Part shown: piece by piece, positions 26,161 through 64,000 of the stretch
Numbering within the stretch: the first letter of the stretch is position 1
How the letters are laid out: each line of letters begins with the position of its first letter
DNA from: Aspidapion aeneum
Lineage: Eukaryota > Arthropoda > Insecta > Coleoptera > Brentidae
DNA length: 64,000 nucleotides
Direction: 5' to 3'
Assembly: GCA_963576565.1 (NCBI GenBank)
Contig: OY755046.1
Location: 68,911,719-68,975,718, forward strand
The notes under the pieces: model-generated
Databases searched by the model: none
Seen by the model: the letters and a program-made list of their open reading frames with translations, nothing else
Told to the model about the DNA's origin: nothing
Translations under genes and position numbers: made by a program

Positions 26161-26620
26161 TTATGTATGTATATTAGTTTGCTCTAACACTATCCATAAT
26201 TTTTCTACTGGAACGGTATCATATGCTTTTTGTAGGTCCACAAAGGTAACATGAGTCTCTATATTTCTGGCACTCCTTTTCTCAATTACTTGTTTAAGAG
26301 AAAAAACATTATCACTACAAAATCTGCCTGCCCGAAACCCACTTTGCTCTTCTTCTTCTTGTTCATGAAAATCATTCTCTATTAGATCTCTAAGAATCCT
26401 ATCGTACAATAATCTACTTAGAGTAGATTTAGATAGTTTCCTTTTTTATGTATTGAGGATGTGAATGCAATTTTCCAATCATCAGGTACTGGATGTCCGT
26501 TTATGCATTGATTAATAATACATGTGAGATTTTTTAGTAGTTTCTCAGATCCATATTTGAGCATTTCAGCATATATTCCTCCAGGTCCGCTAGCTTGAAG
26601 TAATTAAGTTCGCTTATAAT
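26161..26620 (-). pseudogene. Non-LTR reverse transcriptase fragment
   Basis: 26161-26409 reads FRAGRFCSDNVFSLKQVIEK and VTFVDLQKAYDTVPVEKLW, i.e. reverse transcriptase blocks around the first catalytic Asp (FVDLQKAYD). Upstream, out of frame, are remnants to about 26620. Nearly the same sequence occurs at 46888-47238. It abuts the Penelope fragment, so one element has inserted near the other. Confidence 0.85.
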
Positions 26621-27044
26621 ATAACTGTTTCTGTGTTTATTTTCTTTATCTAAGTTGCCATTAATTTTAAAGTAAATTAAGTAGGTACGTGGTTACAACT
26701 TATTGTTTTGCGCAAAATCGCCGTCACTCCGACGCAAATTTCAAAAATTTATCGATAAAGGTCTACCTACAAAGTTAAAAATAGATAAAGCCTTTTCCCC
26801 ATATATGTAAACGGCCCTTTGACACGCACCTACATTTCTAGTTCTCATAATTTTTCAGTTTTATTCCTTTTTTTTTTAATCAAAAAATTTTGCCAATATT
26901 ATCTAGGGCAAGAAATTTGGGTCAAAATGGGTGCATTATTTGAAAATGTGAAAATTCAGATACTGACGTATAGAATAGCTGCTTATAAAATTAGAATAGA
27001 TATGATGCAATTTTTTTATTTTCAAAAAAAGTGCAAAAGTTTCT

Positions 27045-27612
27045 GATAACCTCAAAAAATACTCTGCCAATATATGGGCCCCTAAGCTCACACTAGGTAC
27101 TATAGTTATAGTGTACGTGTGAGATAAACTGAAATATATTTTATTTAATAACACACGCCATATTTTCACTTAAACTCTAATTTTTAAAATATACCCCCAC
27201 CCTTTTTTTTAAATAAATTAAAATGTGTTTTGTTTAACTGCAGACTCAATTACCTTTCGTTTAATATCACACATGCCATATTTTCATATAAACTCTAATT
27301 TTTGAAATCTACCCCCACCCTTTTATTTGGTTTCTGTTCGGTGGATTTTGTTCATTCTTAAATGGGACCATCTCGACCCAAGACCCAGCCTAGGTACCAA
27401 ATTTCATTAAAATCGGCCAAGCGGTTTTTGAGTTATGCGCGTTGGTCGTTACAGACAGACATACAGACAGACAGACAGACGGCGCAACAAAAAAATTTCA
27501 AAATCATCTGAAACGCAAAGATATATAAAAATTTTTGAAATCGGAGCAACTTTTTTTTCTCAAAAAATTAGGATCACCATAGCTCACACTACTATAGTAT
27601 AGTATATGTGTG
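27045..27612. mobile_element. Element with GACA run and CTCACAC ends, copy 1
   Basis: Bounded by agctcacactaggtactat and tagctcacactactatag-type inverse ends. Inside are two ~115-bp units (tcaattacctttcgtttaat...ctacccccaccc), then ccaaatttcattaaaatcgg...gttggtcgttacagacagac and a (GACA)n run. Copy 2 at 28480-29180 has the same order. Confidence 0.75.
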
Positions 27613-27689
27613 AGCTAAAAACTATCCTTACGCTTAATGATTTTTTGTCTACAAGCATACGAATAATAGCAGTTTTCTTTGTGTTGAAA

Positions 27690-28075
27690 CTCGTAGACAA
27701 TGATTGAATAGAAACGAAAAATCGGACTTTTATTGTCTTTATTTATTTTAAACACGACGTTTCGGTTAGTAAGTATCTCTAACCGTTTTCAAGTTTAAAC
27801 TAAACAATCTAGTCTATATAGGCTGTTACTTATACTACTTCGTGTGCAGTCAGGGTGACGGCCCGCCCCATTTTTAATCCTAAGACGCCTGTTTTCTGCA
27901 TTATAAAGGCAGCTTCAATAAACGTTCGTTTTCGCCAATGCGACTCCTTATGCAGAACTTTAGCTTCTGACCACTGAATCCTGTGATGATTTGACCATGC
28001 ATGATTTGCTAAACCGGATTTTTTAATATCCCCTAATTGGGTACTTTTTAGATGTTCCCGATGAAAATACTGTTT
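27690..28075 (-). mobile_element. Penelope-like element 3' end, second minus copy
   Basis: The tail with the cgacgtttcggttagtaag block is preceded on the minus strand by codons equivalent to LADHAWSN...IQWSEAKVLHKESHW in broken frames. Same family as 25600-26092. Confidence 0.75.
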
Positions 28076-28479
28076 TTATATTTTAGTGCTTGGCTATTCG
28101 TCTTGTTTTCTGAAATCTCTTGAACATATAAAATGTTAATAACACCCAACGGATTATTATTTTGAGAATTTGCTACATGCTCATAACCATTCTTTTGTAA
28201 GTCCTTTTTAATGTTGTTAATTTCTGTGGTTAATTCTTAGCAGTTTTCATACATTTTTTTAGGGTGGAAAATCAATTTTACCGCACCGTCCGGAAATATA
28301 TAGTTATTTTCGTAATCAGTGTAAAAAGCAGTTAGAAAAGACACTGTGTGCACCTGTATTTTTTTTAAATAAATATATAATATCGTAAAAATGATATAAA
28401 TAAATTTAAAAAACATTATATTTTTTAAAAACTCAAATTTTAAAAAATACAACAATATTATCTCATTTTTTTAAACTAA

Positions 28480-29180
28480 TTTAAAAATACTCTGCCAATC
28501 TATGGACACCTAAGCTCACACTAGGTACTATACTTATAGTGTGAGCTAATATAATCAAAAACTGAAATATATTTTATTCAACTCCAGACTCAATTACCTT
28601 TCGTTTGATACCACACAAGCCATGTTTTGACTTAAACTCAAATTTTTTAAATCTACCCCCACCCTATTAAAAAAAATAAAATTTATTTTGTTTAACTCCA
28701 GACTCAATTACCTTTCGTTTGATATCACACACGCCATATTTTCACTTAAACTCTAATTTTTTACATCTACCCCCACCCTTTTTTTTAAAATAAACTAAAA
28801 TTCATTTTGTTTAACTCCAGACTTAATTACCTTTCGTTTGATATCACACACGCCATATTTTCACATTAACTTTAATTTTTGGAATCTACCCCCACCATTT
28901 TATTTGGCTTGCGTTCGGTGGATTTTGTTCATTTTTAACTTAGGTACCAAATTTCATTAAAATCGGACAAGCGGTTTTTGAGTTATGTGGGTTGGTCGTT
29001 ACAGACAGACATACAGACAGACAGACAGACATACAGACAGACAGCAAAACAAAAAACTTTCAAAATCATCTGAAACGCAAAGATATATAAAAATTTTTGA
29101 AATCGGAGCAACTTTTTTTTGTCGAAAAAATTAGGATCACCATAGCTCACACTACTTATATAGTAGTAGTGTGAGCTAAA
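28480..29180. mobile_element. Element with GACA run and CTCACAC ends, copy 2
   Basis: Same organisation as 27045-27612 but with three ~115-bp internal units instead of two and a longer interrupted (GACAGACATACA) run. The termini around tagtagtagtgtgagcta pair with the opposite end. Confidence 0.8.
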
Positions 29181-29435
29181 AATACTATTTATTTAAAAAA
29201 GCTTTTTTTGAGAAAAATTGATTTTCCACACTTGTTCGAAAAATTGCTAGTTTATAGATGGGATCGAGCTGGAAATTTTAAATAAAAAATCACTAACGCT
29301 TTGCTAATAAACTTCTATATATTTTACAAAAAACTGCTTATAAAAAATAAAAAACCAAAATATATAATATCAAAAAATATTAGAAAAAATTAAGATCATA
29401 AATATAATAGTCCAAATTACACCGGTCTATTTTTT

Positions 29436-30990
29436 AAGTGTTGGGTAACAGGCTGAATTTTTGTACAGTCAGGGACTTTTTAATTGGCCGCGCTTGAAAA
29501 TAAAAAACATTCCTATTGAAAATTATGAAACCCAGTTGGAACCAAACCAAAAAAATAGTGAACCTTGCCTCTGTCTTTATACATACGTATTATAAAAAAA
29601 ATATATTTTTTGATATTTTTACATGATAAATTTTGAAAGAAAAAATACACCGGCAATTTAAAAAATCCCTGATTGTACATAGCTTTATTTTGCCAAGACG
29701 GCCATTTTTTTTCTCTGCGAAAATTCTTGAAACTGATTCTTAACCGAGTGCGCCGGTGCAGAAATCTTTTGAGCTTTGGACTGACTTTAACCATTAACTT
29801 TTAAACACACTTTTGAAGCCACACAAAAAAAATTCCCGGTTTCTAACTCTTTACTGTTACTTTTTTCATCTCATAAATTATGAGATGAAAAAAAAAACAG
29901 TTAAGAATTAGTAACCAGTTATTTTATTTCTCTGTGGCTTAAAATGTATGTTTAAAAGTAAATGGCAACACTGTCATCAAAAACGCAGGTTTAGTCAGTA
30001 CGAAGCTCAAAAAATTTCTACACCCGCGCACTCGGTTAGGAATCAGTTTCAAGAATATTCGCAAAAAAAAAATTGGGCGTCTTCGCAAAATCAAGCTATG
30101 TACAGTCGAGGACTTTTTAAATTGCCGTTGTATTTTTTTTCTGTCAAAATTAATCGTTTAGAGAAATCTATTTTTTTTAAATATGTATGTATCCAGACTA
30201 GTGATTTAACGCTTGGGAAAAAAACCGGAAAAATTGGAAAAAACCTCGGTTTTGACCGTTTTTTTCACATACCTGGGAAAAATTGGAAAAAAATGGAAAA
30301 ATTGAGAAACCTCAAATTATATTTATAGAAGCACAAATAGCTCAAATAAACGTAAATTAACCAAATTATACATTCTTGTGGGGTCAATAGTCAAAACCAA
30401 ATAACATTTATTTTCATATAATATAAAAATAATGTTAGTATCAAGTTTTTGTAAACAAAATAAATGTAAAAAAATATTTAAAAAAAACTAAATTATAATT
30501 TCAAAAAACAAAAACATTATTCGGCAAAAAAACTAATAGGAAGATCTTCCTCCGAGTCCGATCCTGAGTCTTCGGCTTCCGAGTCTGAGTAAGCATCGAC
30601 ATCTGAATGTGCCTCCACAATCCCCTCTTCTTTATCTTGAATTAAATCCTTAATGTTTTTCATCAAAATTACTTAATAATGATTTAAATAAAAATTATAA
30701 ATTTTTATGAGGCTTATATCGCCTAACTTCCTTATCAGAGTACTCTACACTGATTTTTAACACAATTTCAATTTTTCCGTTTTTTTCCGGAAAAAAACCC
30801 GGTTTTTTCCATGACGCAATTTTTCCTGACATTTTAAATTCCTAATACAGACAGAGGTATGGTTTACAAATTTTTTGTTTTGGTTCAAAATACTTTTCCG
30901 AATTTCAAATAGAAATATTTTTTATTTTCGAGGGCGGCAGTTTAAAAAGTCCCCGACTGTACAAAGATTCACCTGTTACTCATCACTTAG
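29436..30990. mobile_element. Foldback element, TACAGTCAGGGACTTTTTAA ends
   Basis: The left end (aagtgttgggtaacaggctg...TACAGTCAGGGAC) is the inverse of the right end around 30955-30990. The arms continue inward: 29590-29870 is a diverged inverse of 29890-30190 (shared catagcttt and gcgcact...cggtt blocks). A hAT-like insert interrupts the right arm. Minus 29513-29794 and plus 29948-30180 ORFs are mirror translations of the same arm, not genes. A right-end fragment of the family is at 55180-55212. Confidence 0.8.
30199..30844. mobile_element. hAT-like insert nested in the foldback arm
   Basis: Flanks ATCCAGAC (30191-30198) and ATACAGAC (30845-30852) are a 7/8 match and look like an aged 8-bp target duplication. 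The ends TAGTGATTTAACGCTTGGG and the inverse of TAGGAATTTAAAATGTCAGG are similar. The arm sequence continues across the insert. On the minus strand 30650-30520 reads an acidic C-terminal tail (SDSEAEDSGSDSEEDLP then a stop), a remnant of an element protein. Confidence 0.65.
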
Positions 30991-32700
30991 GGCGGCAGGG
31001 TAGTGCAGAACGATGCAAAAACACAAAAAAAAAAAATCTGTCACCCTGTCGCCCGCTTCTTTTTCAGCGTTCAACAGCCGTCATCGAATAAGCATGCGAT
31101 GTGATGCCCGCAAAAATATAAGTTGGCCTTAAACATCGAGAATATACGCAGGTGTATTCCAGGAGCCGACACGCAGCCAGCCGAGGAACCAGGGATAATA
31201 ACCCAGGAGCCTGCTATAAGTGCTATATAGTCGGAACCAGGATAATGCCAGCATAAATCTCCTACAGTCAACTCACGACGACCACGACTGTTGCGCTGAT
31301 AAGAAAAGGAGTCTATCCATAGATAAAGGATTTTTGCTTCGGTTCAGTCAGTTAGTCTATCGTCTATAACCAAGTTAAGGGTGTAAAAGCGTGGGTCCAC
31401 TGTGTATACTTGCTACGCAGTATAAAGATCCCTGCCCTCGAAAAAGAGGTATCAGGCAAAATTAAGTCCTCTTAAAGAAAGAAAACTTGCATCCTAAATC
31501 GCCCTTATTGAGATAAACCTGCCGCCATCATCGAAATAACTTGTACTTTCTTCCATAAAAGCGTCACATTTATGTTTCGATAATTCACCGCGAAATGGCG
31601 ATGTGACTCTTTTATTTTGTACAGTTTGGCTGAGTATGCGTTCCTTTACAGTGTCACTTTTGACTTTATAACAGCGTGAACGTGGAGTTTCATCCTGAAA
31701 AGAGTCACATTTCGAGTTGTGAAGGTTTTCGTGTTAACTATTGGTTAAATCTGACCCATATAACAAGTAAAATACTGTTCTTTTTTGTGTTGTGAGTCTT
31801 TTTTCGAATTGTTCAGTGTACTAAGAATTAAGAAGAATAAGAAAAATCTTTTGAATTAATTAGAGAATAATCACATTCCCAGTTGTTATTCAGCATTTTA
31901 TAACTCGTTGTAAAAATAAATACAAAGTTTCTTCTTTATTTGTTTTCTTTTTTTATATTATTTACCATCCTGCGTGACATCCTGATTTACAACGTCATGA
32001 TGCCTTGTTCTAAAAAAGTGTCACAATATCGGGTTTTTGTCTTTTTTTTAACTAAAAACGACAAAAATCATTTTTTCTGAGAAACGTACTGCACCAATTA
32101 CATTGAGTTAATAGGTTCCTGTTGATATAAAATAACATGTTAACTCGTAATTTGTCATGTAAGTGAAAAATGAATCTCTCTAATGAACTAAATTCTTTAA
32201 CAGCGATTTTATCAAAACAATGTTTTTTGAGTTGTGACTATTTTTTAGCGGGGGTGCGATATAATGTACGGATAAATCGGGGTTTGCGAAAAGGGCACGC
32301 CGTCTGCCTTGTCGATAGACCAAAAATGGTCTCCCAACAACTACTACTACTACATCACTTAAAAAATAGACGGGTGTACTGTGGACTATAAGATCGGTGG
32401 TATGTTGAACTACCTTACATAAATATTAAGAAAAGTATTATCACAAAAAATTTACTTGTTTTACAAAGCCTATCAAATAGGCTACACTATTGTTTTCATT
32501 TGTTTAAACAAAAGATAAAATAAGAGAGCAACTATGATGAATATATCAGTACGATTACCTATCGTAAAAAATAACATAAGTCTAGAATATGCAATAACGA
32601 ATGTTTTTTTTATTGGGGAGTAACACCTAAAAAACTATTTGAATATCTTGTAGGCAAAATACTTGGATTTTATCACAGTTATAATATTAGTACTATTTTT
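30991..32700. other. No gene seen
   Basis: 31040-31480 is locally GC-richer, with a TATA-like gctatatag near 31223; an LTR or old transposon end is possible but I found no partner copy. 31530-31730 contains several gagtcac/gtgactc motifs. The ORFs at 31071-31271 and 32170-32391 are not credible. Confidence 0.4.
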
Positions 32701-33029
32701 AAGGTTGGAATGCATTTTTTTAAATAAAAAAGTATCGTTATAATATATTTTGGCCACAAAATAATTTTGAAAGTGCTATTTGCTACAATAAATTTTATCT
32801 TACTTTACTTATTACTCAAATACTATTAAGGTTTCTACATTTAGTTTTCTAAAAATTGTAAAAATGGCAAAAAATATTTGTATAAATAGAATTAGGCCTA
32901 AAGAAAAGGGGCTACACAAGGCACAGTAATATACTTATGGTATAATACCCATACGGCAAAAAATACTGAAAATTTCAGCCATAATACTTGGAAAATTGTA
33001 GAGTGTAAATTTGTATTTTTGAATTATCA

Positions 33030-35257
33030 CCCTTGACACTAGTAGCTAAAGCTTTTCTAGTTTCCATGAAGAATTATTTAAGTGCTTTTCTTTTAAGAAA
33101 ACTGAAGAATAATCAATCATCAAGTTTGGAACCACAAAACGTTGGGGTTCTAGAAGATAAATCTAAATTTTTAGAAGAGTTTAAACCAGAAAATAAAGGT
33201 TTTTTTATAGAAAATGGGCTTTTAGGTGTTGTGCACCTATTTTCTTCCAAAATTTTATTTATTTCTTCGTTCGTGCTAGCTTTACTCAAGTTAGAAATGT
33301 TCTTCTTACTTTTACAACTATTTTTGCTTACAAGCTTTTCAGTAACAGGGGAAGAAGTTGCATTTATAGTTCCTAGACTAAGGTTGGTTGATTTTGAAGT
33401 AAATGGGTGATGTGTGTCTTTGCTAGCGTAATTTTCTGGGGAATTTAATGAATTGTCTTTGATTTTTTTCATAAATCGATTTCGCGTGACGTCTTTGGAT
33501 TTAAAACTAAATTGTTTTTTAAGGTTATTATCCGGAGTTAAATCTAAACTTTCAGGAGTTTTTAAATTTATAAATGCAAGTGTCTTCAGTTTTGGAGTGT
33601 GTTTTTGGTTGAAACCTTGCGTATAAAAGATCTTTTGGATATTCAGGCTGGAATGATTTGTACATGGGTTCGACAGGACTAGGTTTAATTTGTCTTCTTT
33701 CAAAAATTGGAGTTTTTCTTAAAACTTTTGCCAAAATACCAGAATTATCTTCTTTAACACTTGTACAATTTTCTTCTTCTGTGTAGAATTTGCTAGTTGC
33801 CTTCCGTTGAAGTAATGGTGTTCGTTTTAATATTGGAGAATCGTCGGAATCTTTCAAGTATCTTCTTCTTACGATACTAGATCTTTCTTCTTACTTTCTA
33901 GGAGATAAATCGACATTTTTAGAAGAGTTAAACCCAAAAAATATAAATTTTCTTATAGAAAATGGACTTTTAGGTGTGGTGCACCTATTTTCTTCCAAAA
34001 TTTTATTTATTTCTTCATTCGTACCAACTTTTCTCAAGTTAGTGTTGTTATTCTTACCAGCACAACTGTTTTTGCTTACGAACTTTTCAGTAACAGGGGA
34101 AGGAGTTGCATTTATACTTCCTAGACTAAGGTTGGTTGATTTTGGAGTAAAAGAGTGATGTGTGTATTTACTAGAGTAATTTTCTGGGGAATCTAATGAA
34201 TTGTCTTTGATTTTTTTGATAAATCGATTTCGCCTGATGTTTTTGGGAATCGTTTTAGATTTAAAACTAAATTGTTTTTTAAGGTTATTATCCGGAGTTA
34301 AACCTAAACTTTCAGGAGGACTTTTTAAATTTATACTTGCATTTACGTTTTTGGTCTAAAATTCCGTAAATTCGGAGTCCGGACACCTTCTCATACCTTT
34401 TAAATTAACTTTGGGGGTACCAGTAACTTTTAATGAACTTCTACCAAAATTACCTCTGTTCCCAAAGCTAAGAGTTGTGCCTTTTTTATTTAAACTATCT
34501 ACCATATGCCTCACTATGTTACTAGATGTTTTAAAACTTGTGTCAGGTAAAGAATGTAAAGTGTCTTCAGTTTTGGAGTGTGTTTTTGGTTGAAACCTTC
34601 CGTACAAAAGATCTTTTGGAGATTCAGGCTGGAATGATTTGTATATGGGTTCGACAGGACTAGGTTTAATTTGTCTTCTTTCAAAAATTGGAGTTTTTTT
34701 TTAAACTTTTGCCAAAATACCAGAATTATCTTCTTTAACACTTGTACAAGGTTCTTCTTCTGTGTAGAATTTGCTAGTTGCCTTCCGTTGAAGTAATGGT
34801 GTTCTTTTTAATACTGGAGAATCGTCAGAATCTTTCAAGTATCTTCTTCCGATACTAGATCTTTTACTGGACTTTTAGGTGTGGTGCACCTATTTTCTTC
34901 CAAAATTTTATTTATTTCTTCATTCGTACCAACTTTACTCAAGTTAGTGTTGTTATTCTTACCAGCACAACTGTTTTTGCTTACGAACTTTTCAGTAACA
35001 GGGGAAGGAGTTGCATTTATACTTCCTAGACTAAGGTTGGTTGATTTTGGAGAAAAAGAGTGATGTGTGTATTTACTAGAGTAATTTTCTGGGGAATCTA
35101 ATGAATTGTCTTTGATTTTTTTGATAAATCGATTTCGCCTGATGTTTTTGGGAATCGTTTTAGATTTAAAACTAAATTGTTTTTTAAGGTTATTATCCGG
35201 AGTTAAGCCTAAACTTTCAGGAGGACTTTTTAAATTTATAATTGCATTTACGTTTTT
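33030..35257 (-). pseudogene. Tandem degenerate copies of the LIMK terminal exon (B, C, D)
   Basis: Three further copies of the tail coding sequence follow the true terminal exon head to tail. Copy B (35257-34356) starts right after the genuine stop and ends with the same GMRRCPDSEFTEF and TAG, 905 bp downstream of the first. It has lost about 70 bp around 34865 (frame broken) and has a stop replacing Arg before KTPIFERR. Copy C (34355-33586) has a stop in place of Ser after DLSPRK and lacks the last 180 bp. Copy D (33585 to about 33150) is diverged and ends in unrelated codons (RTPTFCGSKLDD). B and C share derived residues (PPESLGLTPDNN, SLDSPENYSSKYTHHSF), so one was copied from the other. 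Confidence 0.9.
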
Positions 35258-35260
35258 GGT

Positions 35261-63658
<28,398 letters not shown>

Positions 63659-64000
63659 CTAAAATCAGTATTCATGTATTTTTCTTCTCTTTAAATGGTG
63701 TTTTGAACAAAAAATAACAAGGATGAAAATTTTTCAAACCTTAAAATTTTCAAGAAATGTTCATTTTTAAAATTTAATAATTTTCAAAGTATGTAAAAAT
63801 TTTCAAAAAAAATTAAATTGACAAATTTTTAATGAATTTCCAAAATCCTAAAAAAATTTTTTCAAAAATCTCAAATTTTCAAAATTTGTAAAATTCTCAA
63901 AACATTTAAAATTTTGTATTTTATTAATTTTCAAAAATTCTCCATTGTTTTAAAATCTTGAAAAACTCTTAAAATTCTCAAAAAAAAATTATTTGCAAAA
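63659..64000. other. LIMK intron, nothing further seen
   Basis: AT-rich sequence with many tttcaaaattt motifs upstream of the first visible LIMK exon. Confidence 0.6.

Noticed and set aside
31100..31480. Possible solo LTR
   Set aside because: GC-richer with a TATA-like motif, but no defined ends, target duplication or second copy found.
33033..35063. Plus-strand ORFs of 60-125 codons
   Set aside because: Antisense shadows of the LIMK terminal exon copies.

Overview
The window is AT-rich genomic DNA from an animal, almost certainly an insect. Evidence: genes interrupted by GT-AG introns, an arthropod-style LIM-domain kinase with a long C-terminal tail, Pao/Bel, Penelope-like, non-LTR, hAT, Tigger/pogo and tyrosine-recombinase elements, and a high density of foldback and TIR repeats. 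A beetle is my best guess from the repeat style, but I cannot fix the order from sequence alone. Almost all of the window is transposon-derived or satellite DNA; only two host genes are supported, both on the minus strand and both split by repeat-filled introns.

Host genes. (1) A complete LC8-type dynein light chain gene: coding exons at 18017-17910 and 15861-15700 join in frame to a canonical 89-residue protein, with a 2 kb intron full of repeats and a likely 5'UTR splice acceptor at 18055-18056. (2) The 3' part of a LIM-domain kinase (LIMK1): eleven exons from 63658 down to 35261, all in compatible phase (2887 nt, 961 residues), covering the second half of the PDZ domain, a linker, the whole kinase domain and a tail of about 450 residues. 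The LIM domains must lie beyond 64000.

Layout. 1-1415: Tigger and THAP fragments. 1690-3180: foldback element. 3808-6437: TIR element containing a tyrosine recombinase gene. 6678-7082: TIR element. 7265-7640: GTGCGGAAAAGT short-repeat cluster. 8400-14517: tandem satellite with a monomer of about 1.13 kb. 15500-18060: LC8 gene. 18234-19615: palindromic MITE and Tigger. 21900-22423: second Tigger. 24400-29180: Penelope-like 3' ends, a hAT MITE and two copies of a GACA-ending element. 29436-30990: foldback with a nested hAT-like insert. 33030-36615: LIMK terminal exon and its degenerate tandem copies. 36616-44999: LIMK intron holding palindromes and an intact Pao/Bel gag-pol ORF of 1763 codons. 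45000-63658: remaining LIMK exons separated by non-LTR, hAT, Tigger, TRIM-like, microsatellite and palindromic repeats.

The most notable features are the amplified LIMK terminal exon (copies B, C and D downstream), a decayed duplicate of a LIMK linker exon, the tyrosine-recombinase gene inside nested inverted repeats that share modules with non-autonomous repeats elsewhere, and a three-monomer higher-order pattern in the satellite.
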